A DNA stretch of 64,000 nucleotides from an uncultured Lachnospiraceae bacterium. Lineage in GTDB: Bacteria > Bacillota > Clostridia > Lachnospirales > Lachnospiraceae. The notes beneath the pieces are model-generated. The model searched no databases. It saw only the letters and a list, made by a program, of their open reading frames with translations, and was not told the origin of the DNA. This document shows, piece after piece, positions 15,448 to 23,338 of the stretch. Within the stretch, counting starts at the first letter, position 1. Each line of letters starts with the position of its first letter. Location of the stretch: the NCBI GenBank assembly GCA_910578115.1, contig CAJTPO010000001.1, positions 55,852 to 119,851 of the forward strand, in the 5' to 3' direction. Made by a program: the position numbers and the translations under genes.

Positions 15448-16521
15448 TTATGTGTGTTTCTGCTGCTTATTCCGAAATTCCTTTGCCAACAGGAACAGTC
15501 CGAACAGGATTCCGTTTACGAGCAGCTGTGCGGGGAGCATAGACCAGGTCACTGCCTGCTCCTGCAGGATATCGGCAGAATATTGATTGGCTACCACGAC
15601 AGACAGATTATTGTTTGCATAATGCAGGATCACGGGAACCCAGATATTGTTGGTTTTCATGTACGCCCAGGCGAAGAAAATACCCAGTGTGATACAGGTG
15701 ATGATCTGCGACAGCGTCATGATCAGTCCCCTGTCCGGCGTGGTGTAGAAGAAAAAGTCCAGGAAAACATGCCAGATGCCCCAGGCAACTCCGAGGAGCA
15801 GAACGCCGCCGCGCAGGCCGAACCGTTTCTGCAAAATGGGCTGCAGGTAATACCGCCAGCCGTATTCCTCTCCGAAAAAGGGAGTAAATGCGAGGAAAAA
15901 GTTGATCGGCATGATGAGCAGGTAAATCCAGGTGGCAGGATCCTGTACGATCTTAACGATCATGTCTATCTGCCCCTCGGCAAGATAGAAGATGGCCGCC
16001 CGGCCAAAATACAGGGCCAGGAAAAGCAGGATACACAGAAGAGAAGTCTTCCATTGTTTCCAGCCAAGGCCGTAAACCGCACGTCTTTTCCTGCCGGAGG
16101 CCAGAAGCGGGATCCAGCACAAAATTGTGCCGCCGATTATGATATACTGGCTTATCACCGCCCACATGGACACGGACTGATCGTTCAGGCCAGTCGGCTG
16201 CATCGGCAGGAATACGGAGAGCACTGCACACAGAAGCATGGCGGCGGTCAGAAGTGTGAAGCACAGGAAGAACCACTTCGGCAGCATGTTGTCCCGCCAG
16301 CGGGTGATCATGTAAGCCAGCATTACGCCGGCAGCCGGATAGTACATCTGGGCATTGGGAAATGCGCTCAGTTCCGCGGATACGGCGCTGCCGTACCAGG
16401 TCAGAAGGCCCATCGCATAAGTCACACCGTAGGCTGCGAGAAGAAAGAGCAGAAGCTGCCTTTTGGTGTCTGCAGTTTCTGCCGGATTGATGATTTCAAT
16501 TGTTTCATTGTTTTCTTTCAT
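15448..16521 (-). CDS. CPBP-family intramembrane glutamic metalloprotease
   Basis: 357 residues, about eight TM helices. The three catalytic motifs of the CAAX-protease/bacteriocin-processing (Abi) family are intact: EEYGWR (E218, E219, R223), 'GVAWGIWHVFLDF' with H251, and HYANNN with H300 and N304. Such enzymes cut within the membrane; bacterial members have been linked to bacteriocin immunity, sigma-factor release and peptide maturation. The ribosome site is AAGGATG. A palindrome at its promoter suggests local repression. Substrate cannot be told. Confidence 0.92.
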   Translation of the reverse strand: MKENNETIEIINPAETADTKRQLLLFLLAAYGVTYAMGLLTWYGSAVSAELSAFPNAQMYYPAAGVMLAYMITRWRDNMLPKWFFLCFTLLTAAMLLCAVLSVFLPMQPTGLNDQSVSMWAVISQYIIIGGTILCWIPLLASGRKRRAVYGLGWKQWKTSLLCILLFLALYFGRAAIFYLAEGQIDMIVKIVQDPATWIYLLIMPINFFLAFTPFFGEEYGWRYYLQPILQKRFGLRGGVLLLGVAWGIWHVFLDFFFYTTPDRGLIMTLSQIITCITLGIFFAWAYMKTNNIWVPVILHYANNNLSVVVANQYSADILQEQAVTWSMLPAQLLVNGILFGLFLLAKEFRNKQQKHT

Positions 16522-16547
16522 GTTATATCACATCCTTACCTTATATT

Positions 16548-16577
16548 TTCGGAGTTCTCCGAACAGTCTATATTATA
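16548..16577 (-). promoter_or_regulatory. Predicted -10 and palindromic operator of the CPBP gene
   Basis: On the minus strand a TATAAT (16577-16572) is followed 8 bases later by the perfect palindrome TTCGGAGAACTCCGAA (16563-16548), which would lie over the transcription start. No good -35 is seen, so an activator or a weak promoter is possible. Confidence 0.5.
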
Positions 16578-16609
16578 TGACAGATCGGTTCCCCGACGGT
16601 GTGGAATGC

Positions 16610-17776
16610 TCAAACGGTCATTTTACTGCCTGAACGGCTGACAGCCAGAAGCTTCTGGCGCATCTCGTCTTCGATGCGGACAAGCTCGGTCTCGGCGCTG
16701 CGTCGTTTCGCACGGCCTTCCTCCTGGATCTTCATGACTTCATCCAGAGTGCTGATCAGCGTCTGGTTGGTGGCGGTGAGTGTTTCAATATCCACGATGC
16801 CACGTTCGCTTTCCCGGGCAGTTTCGATGGTGGCGGTCTTAAGTGCCTCTGCATTTTTCTTTAAGAGAGCGTTGGTCATGTCCGTCACTTCCTTCTGGGC
16901 TTTTGCAGCCTCACTGGAGTGGTTCAGGCCAATGGCGATCACCATCTGGCTCTTCCACAGCGGAATGGTATTCACGAGTGTGGACTGTATCTTCTCTGAC
17001 ATGGCGGTATCGTTGCTCTGGATCAGCCGGATCTGGGGGGCCATCTGCATGGAGATTGTTCTGGTCAGTTCCAGATCGTAGATCTTCTTCTCGAAGCGCT
17101 CACACATGGAGGCATAATCGTTGGCAGCCTGGGTGTCCTCCGGGAGAGAACTTTGCTCCGCTTTCTTTAAAAGGGCTGCAAGTTCTACGGTTCTGGCCTG
17201 CTGCAGCTTCTGTTTGCCGGCAAGGATATACATGGAAAGCTCTTTGAAATAGTTAAGGTTCAGTTCATACATCTTGTCCAGCATGGCGGCATCTTTGAGC
17301 AGCGTTACCTGGTGATCTTCCATGACCTTGCAGATTTTGTTGATGTTGGCCTCCGCCCTGTCATATTTGATCTTCAGGCTTTCCAGTTTGTTGCTGCTCT
17401 TCTTGAAAAAGCCGAAAAGTCCCTTTTCCTCTTCCTCGCCAAAGTCTTTCAGCTCGGTGACTACATCCGACAGCATCTGGCCGATCTCGCCCATATCCTT
17501 GGTGCGCACGTTGCTTAAGGCACTCTCCGAGAAGTCCGCAATCTTTTTCTGGCTGCCGGCCCCGTACTGCATTACCAGCTGGGTGTCGGTGATATCGATC
17601 TGAGCGGCGAAATCGTTCACCATTTTCTGTTCTTCCGGGGTCAGTATTACTTCGGGAACCCTGGGTTCTTCCTCTGCCACGGAGAGGGCAGTGTCCTCCA
17701 CAATCTCCGTCTGGGCAAAAGGCGACAGAGTCAGGGACGGCGCTTCCTTTAACATTTCATCCAGATTACTGCTCAT
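16610..17776 (-). CDS. TelA/toxic anion resistance family protein
   Basis: 388 residues from the ATG at 17776, which has GGAGG 8 bases upstream (two earlier ATGs overlap that site). The body is helical coiled-coil typical of TelA: 'QYGAGSQKKIADFSESALSN', 'LFGFFKKSSNKLESLKIKYD' and 'MAPQIRLIQSNDTAMSEKIQ'. Members were first noted for tellurite resistance and later tied to resistance to antimicrobial peptides and nisin; the biochemical activity is not settled. It follows the XpaC-type gene by 58 bases on the same strand, a pairing common in Firmicutes, so the two are very likely an operon acting at the envelope. Confidence 0.92.
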   Translation of the reverse strand: MSSNLDEMLKEAPSLTLSPFAQTEIVEDTALSVAEEEPRVPEVILTPEEQKMVNDFAAQIDITDTQLVMQYGAGSQKKIADFSESALSNVRTKDMGEIGQMLSDVVTELKDFGEEEEKGLFGFFKKSSNKLESLKIKYDRAEANINKICKVMEDHQVTLLKDAAMLDKMYELNLNYFKELSMYILAGKQKLQQARTVELAALLKKAEQSSLPEDTQAANDYASMCERFEKKIYDLELTRTISMQMAPQIRLIQSNDTAMSEKIQSTLVNTIPLWKSQMVIAIGLNHSSEAAKAQKEVTDMTNALLKKNAEALKTATIETARESERGIVDIETLTATNQTLISTLDEVMKIQEEGRAKRRSAETELVRIEDEMRQKLLAVSRSGSKMTV

Positions 17777-17834
17777 TTTCATATCCTCCATTCTGTTCGG
17801 GTATTATTGTATTTGTTTTCTGTTATATCAGTGC

Positions 17835-19376
17835 TTATCCTTTATTGGCGGTGAGATCCATTTCATGCATCAGGCCTTCTCTTGCCAGCATGGTCTTTAA
17901 TACCTGCGCATCGGTGGTGGCATCCAGCACCGCGTCCTGGAAGAGATTGTTCAAAAGTTCAGTGAAAGCCTGGTTGATGGTGTCCAGAGTATTCTCGATT
18001 TCGGCCTTGGCGGCGATGATATCGTCGCCGGGCATGCTCACCCGGTCAAATTCCTCATAGGCCTCCACCAGCTTTAAGGTGGTGGGCAGGTAGTAGTTCA
18101 TCAGCTTGTGCATCCGGTGCATCTGTTCAGGGTGTTCCCGTACGCTGTCAAACAGATCTTTCAGCAGATTCTCCATCCGGTAAAGCCTGGCGGAGATCAC
18201 CTCTCCGGGAATTTTATCGTTCAGGAGATGAAGCTTACGGATGCATTCCATCCCTTCCGCCACCATGGTGTTCAGTTCCGGTTCCTGTGCCGGCGGGTCT
18301 GAGGCCTGTCCGGAAGCTGTTTCCGCCATGTCGTGTTTATTCTGGAGGGTTGCGTTCCTGCGGTTTTCTTCTTCCAGCAGCCGGCAGTTGTTCTCCGTCT
18401 CCAGATATTGTCTGTAGATGCTGTCGTTCAACATAAAGCAGGTCTTCTTCTCATCAAGATGACCTTCGGGAAACATGCCCAGCCTTATCATTTTCTGCAG
18501 ATCTCTGATTACGCGGCGCGCTTTGCGGCCGGTGCTTCTGGCCAGGTGTTCGATCTCACCGTACAGGTTACGGCCGCACAGTCTGGCATAGCGCTGTGCC
18601 AGCTTAAGACGCCTGCGTTGTCCGATCCCCAGCCGGATCATACCCGCGAATAATGCGAGAAAGAGCAGATTAATGATCCAGCCCGATGTGTTCACCATAC
18701 CTTCCATCATTACCGCGGTGAAGTAAAGGTGAAAGAACGTGATCAGCAGGGTAACACCCAGGCCGATTCCGCCGAAGACCTGATAGAGAACGCTGGATAC
18801 ATTGCCTACCTTTTTGAACTGGAAGGGGACGAACTCCGTGGTATTTGTCCGTGCGGGGACGCCGTGAGCCGTCTGCCACAAGGATGCCTGCTGCGTGTTC
18901 CCGTAAGGGCTGTCCGGCCGGTCGCCAGTACCTGGATCGTGATACATCTGTCTGGCCTGCCAGCGGGCCTGTTCCTGCCTTCTGGCCTTCTCCTGGCGCC
19001 GTATCTGTTCTCTGGTCTGCCGGCGAGCTTTCTCCTCTGCCTGCCTTGTCTGTGATCCGGTCTGCCAGTGAGACTGCTCCTGTCTTGTCTGTTCCCCGGT
19101 CTGCCAGTGAGACTGCTCCTGTCTTGTCTGCTCTCCTGTCTGTCTGTGGGGCTGTTCCCGGTTTGATTCTCTGTCTGGAGCTGTCCTCTGTTTAGCTTCA
19201 TTCGGGGTATCCGTGTAATCCATGAAGGAAATATGCTTTCCCACTTCATTTAAGGCATTGACGACACTCTGGGAGACCAGACGGTTCAGATTGCTGTAGT
19301 CCCCGCCCTGTAAGGCGTCCGACAGAGCATCCATGATCTGTTCTCCCATGCTGTATTCGTTCGGATTGTCTTTCAT
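17835..19376 (-). CDS. xpaC: XpaC-like protein (5-bromo-4-chloroindolyl phosphate hydrolysis family) with repeat-rich linker
   Basis: 513 residues from the ATG at 19376; the frame runs open into the 103-bp repeat upstream but that part is not coding. Residues 1-65 are acidic-helical. Then comes a Q/R/E-rich linker (~75-145) with three 13-residue repeats (consensus QEQSHWQTGEQTR). Two adjacent TM helices lie near residues 205-250, and the cytoplasmic XpaC domain runs to the end ('GQRRRLKLAQRYARLCGRN' and 'AFTELLNNLFQDAVLDATTD'). XpaC was named for X-phos hydrolysis in Bacillus; its real function is unknown. Genetic pairing with TelA is widespread. The linker is unusual and is treated under findings. 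Confidence 0.85.
   Translation of the reverse strand: MKDNPNEYSMGEQIMDALSDALQGGDYSNLNRLVSQSVVNALNEVGKHISFMDYTDTPNEAKQRTAPDRESNREQPHRQTGEQTRQEQSHWQTGEQTRQEQSHWQTGSQTRQAEEKARRQTREQIRRQEKARRQEQARWQARQMYHDPGTGDRPDSPYGNTQQASLWQTAHGVPARTNTTEFVPFQFKKVGNVSSVLYQVFGGIGLGVTLLITFFHLYFTAVMMEGMVNTSGWIINLLFLALFAGMIRLGIGQRRRLKLAQRYARLCGRNLYGEIEHLARSTGRKARRVIRDLQKMIRLGMFPEGHLDEKKTCFMLNDSIYRQYLETENNCRLLEEENRRNATLQNKHDMAETASGQASDPPAQEPELNTMVAEGMECIRKLHLLNDKIPGEVISARLYRMENLLKDLFDSVREHPEQMHRMHKLMNYYLPTTLKLVEAYEEFDRVSMPGDDIIAAKAEIENTLDTINQAFTELLNNLFQDAVLDATTDAQVLKTMLAREGLMHEMDLTANKG
19044..19160 (-). repeat. Three 39-bp tandem repeats inside the xpaC-like gene
   Basis: Three consecutive 13-codon units (consensus QEQSHWQTGEQTR) fill exactly 117 bases; the second and third differ in one residue, the first is more diverged. 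In-frame length means copy number could vary without breaking the gene. Confidence 0.8.
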
Positions 19377-19430
19377 ATGATAAAACCTCGTCGTATCTGA
19401 AAATATTATGTATAGAAAATCTTTACCTTC

Positions 19431-19533
19431 TATAGTTAACGACATTAGAAATTTCGTTTTCGACCTTGCAGGAGATTCCGTATATGGCTCCTGCAAGAGC
19501 CGGGAACAGAAATTTGTTATGTCGTTTACTATA
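19431..19533 (-). mobile_element. 103-bp palindromic repeat, copy 1 (MITE-like)
   Basis: Ends are inverted repeats: it begins TATAGTTAACGACATTA and ends TAATGTCGTTTACTATA-like (here TTATGTCGTTTACTATA). Inside, CTTGCAGGAG pairs with CTCCTGCAAG, so the whole unit can fold into one long hairpin. About 88 of 103 bases match copy 2 at 32175-32277 read in the other direction. It carries no gene. It lies 54 bases upstream of the xpaC-like start and is oriented toward it as copy 2 is toward its own gene. Confidence 0.85.
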
Positions 19534-19672
19534 TTATCACACATTAGACGCTGTTTCGCAATCAATTTCATTATTTTTCAAAAGAGTACACAGGCTATAC
19601 AATTTCCTGTTTTTGTGCTATTTTAGATATGTGTAAAATCTTAGCAAAATTTTAGCGACAGGGGAATATGGA

Positions 19673-20479
19673 ATGAGTTTATTATCTAAAGTGGGTATTT
19701 TTGTTGTCATTATCCTGCTCTCGAATTATCTGGTCAGCCTGATCTTCAAGTACATAGCACTGAAGACGAAAGCAGTCCATCTGCGCTTTACGAAAAGTGC
19801 GATCAATGTGATCATCGATGTGATCGCCTTCTACAGTCTGGCGCAGCAGTTCGAGATGACGAAGGATATCAGCCGGGTGCTGCTGCAGAGCGGTTCCCTG
19901 ATTCTGGCGATCGCCACCTTTGCGGCACAGCAGGCACTTGGAAATGTGATCAGCGGCATTTCACTGTCGATGTCGAAACCCTATAACGTGGATGAGAAGA
20001 TCAGAGTGATACAGGGTGGGACTGTGATTGCGGAAGGGCTGGTCAAGGATGTCACGCTGCGGCATACGCTGATTTATCAGTTTAACGGGGAAACCTGTAT
20101 CGTGCCCAATTCCGTTATGGATTCGGCAGTGGTCATCAACACGAATTTCACGGAGAATATCGGTAATTATGTGGAGATCGAGATCGGGTACGGGGCAGAC
20201 ATCGAGAAGGCGATCGAAATCATGCGGCGTATTTGTGTAGAGCATGAGTTGACGCTGAATACGGAGGCCAATGCTGTCACTGCCAGCGGTTACACGCAGA
20301 ATGGAGTCACGCTGAAAACCATCATATGGACGCAGAATCTGAATGACAGTTTTCGGGCATGCAGTGATATCCGGGTATCTCTGGTCAGGGAATTTGGCAA
20401 GTGCGGTATAGAAATACCGTACCAGACGGTGACGATCTCCAATTATGAACCGGCAGAGAAGGAGAATGACAAAGCATAA
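19673..20479 (+). CDS. MscS-family mechanosensitive ion channel
   Basis: 268 residues. Three N-terminal TM helices are visible; the pore-lining TM3 region 'LAIATFAAQQALGNVISGIS' is the family signature, followed by the beta domain 'SKPYNVDEKIRVIQGGTVIA' and 'GLVKDVTLRHTLIYQFNGET', then a mixed C-terminal domain. The channel opens under membrane tension to release solutes during osmotic downshock. The ribosome site is a modest AGGGG. The 297-base gap upstream holds the 103-bp repeat and the divergent promoters. A MATE gene starts 43 bases after its stop and is probably cotranscribed. Confidence 0.94.
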   Translation: MSLLSKVGIFVVIILLSNYLVSLIFKYIALKTKAVHLRFTKSAINVIIDVIAFYSLAQQFEMTKDISRVLLQSGSLILAIATFAAQQALGNVISGISLSMSKPYNVDEKIRVIQGGTVIAEGLVKDVTLRHTLIYQFNGETCIVPNSVMDSAVVINTNFTENIGNYVEIEIGYGADIEKAIEIMRRICVEHELTLNTEANAVTASGYTQNGVTLKTIIWTQNLNDSFRACSDIRVSLVREFGKCGIEIPYQTVTISNYEPAEKENDKA

Positions 20480-20521
20480 GGCATGGAAAGGGACAGGGAT
20501 GGAAAGAAGAGGAGTCAGAAG

Positions 20522-21856
20522 ATGAATGAAAAGAACGACTTGACACAGGGAAGCGTGGGGAAGAATCTGGTGTTATTTGCCCTGCCCTACCTGTTGTCCA
20601 GTTTTATGCAGACATTCTACGGCATGGCGGATCTGTTCGTGGTGGGACTGTATAACGGATCGGAGACTACGACGGCAGTAGCCATTGGCAGTCAGGTGAT
20701 GCATATGCTGACGGTCATTATCATAGGATTTGTCATGGGAACCACGGTAAGGATCGGGCAGTGTGTGGGGGCCAGGGACGAAAAGGCAGCGGCGAAGACG
20801 GTGGGAACATCTGCCGTGTTTTTTTCTGTGTTTGCAGTCGTGGTAACGGCAGGGCTGCTGCTTGGCACGGTGCCGATTGTCAGAGTTATGTTAACCCCAC
20901 AGGAGGCGGTGGCACAGACGAGGCTCTATTTGCTGATCTGCTTTGCAGGAGTTCCGCTGATTGTGGCTTACAACGTGATCAGTGGTATTTTCCGCGGTGC
21001 GGGAGATTCCAGAAAGCCCATGTATTTTGTGGCGGCGGCCTGTGTGACGAATATTGTGCTGGATTTTGTGTTTATCGGCTTTTGCGGCATGGGTGCGGCG
21101 GGTGCGGCTCTGGGTACGGTCTGTGGGCAGGCGGTGAGCGTGGCGGCGGCTTTTCTTGTGATCCGCAGGCAGAATCCGGGCTTTTCCGTGAGCAGGCAGG
21201 ACTTTTGTATGGACAGGGAGGTGGTTGGCAGGATCCTGAAGGTGGGGACGCCGGTGGCCATGCAGGATGGCCTGATCCAGGTGGCTTTTGTCGTGATCAC
21301 GGTAATCGCCAACAGCCGGGGGCTGATCGTTTCGGCGGCGGTGGGGATCGTGGAGAAGCTGATCGGCTTTATGTTTCTGGTACCTTCCGCGTTCCTGTCG
21401 GCCATCTCTACCATCACGGCCCAGAATATGGGAGCGGACAAGGCGGAGCGGGCCAGAAGGAGCCTGTACTACAGTCTGGCGATTACGGTGGGATGGGGGC
21501 TTTGCTGTGCCCTGTACAGTCAGTTTCTGCCGCATACACTGGTGGGTATTTTTACGCGGGATGACGCCGTGCTGGCAGCGGGGTGCGCTTATTTGCAGTC
21601 CTATGCGTTTGACTGTGTATTTGCGGCGGTGCATTTCTGTTTCAGCGGGTATTTCTGCGGTGACCAGAAATCCATGGTCTCATTTATCCACAATATCACA
21701 GCCATCGTGCTGGTGCGTATCCCGGGAGCCTGGCTGGCCAGCAGGCTGTTCCCGGCATCTCTCTACCCGATGGGCTGGGCGGCGCCTCTGGGATCACTGT
21801 TGTCGGCGGTGATCTGTGTGGGATTTTATCTCTATTACAGAAAGCGCGGGAAGTAA
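20522..21856 (+). CDS. MATE-family multidrug efflux transporter
   Basis: 444 residues from the ATG at 20522 (AGAGGAG 7 bases upstream; an earlier ATG at 20483 is less likely). Twelve TM helices in two similar halves are visible. Motifs include 'YLLSSFMQTFYGMADLFVVG' at the N-terminus and 'GIFRGAGDSRKPMYFVAAAC' after TM5, both standard for the DinF/NorM superfamily. The protein would use a Na+ or H+ gradient to expel cationic drugs or metabolites. It follows the MscS gene by 43 bases. Substrate is unknown. Confidence 0.93.
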   Translation: MNEKNDLTQGSVGKNLVLFALPYLLSSFMQTFYGMADLFVVGLYNGSETTTAVAIGSQVMHMLTVIIIGFVMGTTVRIGQCVGARDEKAAAKTVGTSAVFFSVFAVVVTAGLLLGTVPIVRVMLTPQEAVAQTRLYLLICFAGVPLIVAYNVISGIFRGAGDSRKPMYFVAAACVTNIVLDFVFIGFCGMGAAGAALGTVCGQAVSVAAAFLVIRRQNPGFSVSRQDFCMDREVVGRILKVGTPVAMQDGLIQVAFVVITVIANSRGLIVSAAVGIVEKLIGFMFLVPSAFLSAISTITAQNMGADKAERARRSLYYSLAITVGWGLCCALYSQFLPHTLVGIFTRDDAVLAAGCAYLQSYAFDCVFAAVHFCFSGYFCGDQKSMVSFIHNITAIVLVRIPGAWLASRLFPASLYPMGWAAPLGSLLSAVICVGFYLYYRKRGK

Positions 21857-21952
21857 TGGCAGGCCGGAACGGCAATTTACAGATTTTCCTGAACTGTTAT
21901 AAAATATCAAAATTACGTAAATCATGGGCTGGACGCAGGAAATGATTTCGGG

Positions 21953-21958
21953 TATAAT
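21953..21958 (+). promoter_or_regulatory. Predicted -10 for the chemoreceptor-like gene
   Basis: TATAAT at 21953-21958 stands 36 bases before the ATG; a weak GGACGC lies 16 bases further upstream as a possible -35. Confidence 0.4.
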
Positions 21959-21993
21959 AGTGCCTAAATAGGATCACTCAGGAGGAGTACATA

Positions 21994-23271
21994 ATGAAAA
22001 CAATCAAAGGCAGGCTGTTGGCCACGGTTTCAGCGGCAGCGTTTATCGTTCTTTTTATCGGCGTGATGGCAGCAACGGCGGTGGCCGGCAAGGCGGGTGT
22101 TGGAAGTGCGGTAGGTGCCGGGCTTCTGATCGGTGTATTGGGGACGGCGGCCATCGATCTGGCGGTGTTTTCAGTCATGAGCCGGGCTTTGGAACCGATT
22201 GCGGAATTGAAACAGTTTGCGGCCGGAGATTTCAGTGAGCAGGGCCGGACAGCAGTGTCCGGCGGTGTGTCGGAAGGGTTTCGGGATGAAGTGGAGGAAG
22301 TGACTCATGCGGCAGGGGCCATCAGGCAGCGTATACGGGAGACGATAACCGGCACCAGCGGGGAAGCGGCGAATATTGCCGACACGGTAGCTGCCGCATA
22401 CAGTGAGATGGCGGATCTGAATAATAAGATCGATGAGATGGACCAGGTGATGGACGGTCTCAACGGCAAGGTGCGGGAAGCTGCGGAAGTGACGCAAAGT
22501 ATCAGTGATGCCAGCGGGGAGATCGGCGCGGTGGTAGACGATGTTTCCTGTAAAGCCTCCGAATCGGCGGATGCTTCCAGAGATATCAATATCCGGGCGG
22601 ACAAGCTTTATAAGAGTACGGTTGAATCTCAGAAACAGGCGACTGTGGTCTATCACAGTGCGGCAGGAGAGCTGGAGCGTGCGCTGAAGGAAGTGGAGAA
22701 GATCGAGGTTATCAGGAATCTTTCAAAGGAGATCGGTGAGATTGCGGGCAAGACCAATCTGATTGCCCTGAATGCGGCCATTGAAGCGGCAAGAGCGGGG
22801 GATGCAGGCAGAGGATTTACGGTGGTGTCCGAAGAAGTGAGAAATCTGGCAGAGAGTTCTCAGGTCACGGTAGATAAGATCCAGAAGGTGATCGGTGAAG
22901 TGGTGGATTCCGTTATGGATTTAAAGGACAGTTCGGGGAAGCTGCTGGAGTTCGTGCGGGATGAGGTTATGGCAGACTATGATACGATGGTGAGCACGGC
23001 GGAACAGTACCAGAAGGATGCCTTTTTCTTCGATGGCATCGCAACGGATCTGGGGGCTTCGGCGGAGGAGATGGGCGCTTCTATCGAGGAAATGCTGGCT
23101 TCTCTGCAGACGGTATCTTCTCTGAACAATGTGATTGTTGAGGAAGTTGGCAGTGTGGCCGGTGTGATGCAGAATACCAACGTTGATTCCGAGGAGATTC
23201 TGCGCAAAATGGCGATCATGGAGAGAAGCAGCCGCTCTCTGCAGGAGATCGCGGCTGCTTTCCGGGTGTGA
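21994..23271 (+). CDS. Methyl-accepting chemotaxis protein without an extracellular sensor
   Basis: 425 residues. Two TM helices (~8-30 and ~38-62) are separated by only a few residues, so there is no periplasmic or extracellular ligand domain. A short HAMP-like segment ('RALEPIAELKQFAAGDFSE') follows, then long coiled coil with the signalling tip 'GEIAGKTNLIALNAAIEAAR', which contains the conserved hairpin 'AGKTNLLALNAAIEAARAGE' in near-consensus form, and 'VVSEEVRNLAESSQVTVDKI'. The ribosome site is AGGAGG. No other chemotaxis or flagellar gene is in the window. It may sense membrane state or cytoplasmic cues. Confidence 0.9.
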   Translation: MKTIKGRLLATVSAAAFIVLFIGVMAATAVAGKAGVGSAVGAGLLIGVLGTAAIDLAVFSVMSRALEPIAELKQFAAGDFSEQGRTAVSGGVSEGFRDEVEEVTHAAGAIRQRIRETITGTSGEAANIADTVAAAYSEMADLNNKIDEMDQVMDGLNGKVREAAEVTQSISDASGEIGAVVDDVSCKASESADASRDINIRADKLYKSTVESQKQATVVYHSAAGELERALKEVEKIEVIRNLSKEIGEIAGKTNLIALNAAIEAARAGDAGRGFTVVSEEVRNLAESSQVTVDKIQKVIGEVVDSVMDLKDSSGKLLEFVRDEVMADYDTMVSTAEQYQKDAFFFDGIATDLGASAEEMGASIEEMLASLQTVSSLNNVIVEEVGSVAGVMQNTNVDSEEILRKMAIMERSSRSLQEIAAAFRV

Positions 23272-23338
23272 TGTTCGGTGCTTTTGTAATGGAATCTGGT
23301 GGTTTGTGCGTAAAGATCTGAGATGTGCAGCGGCAGCG

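Noticed and set aside
15409..16641. Plus-strand open frame of 410 codons over the CPBP protease gene
   Set aside because: The minus strand encodes all three catalytic motifs of the protease; the plus-strand product is a repetitive polar shadow with no ribosome site.
19377..19571. N-terminal extension of the XpaC-like protein through the 103-bp repeat
   Set aside because: The same extension can be read through repeat copy 2, showing it arises from the repeat; the ATG at 19376 starts the conserved part.
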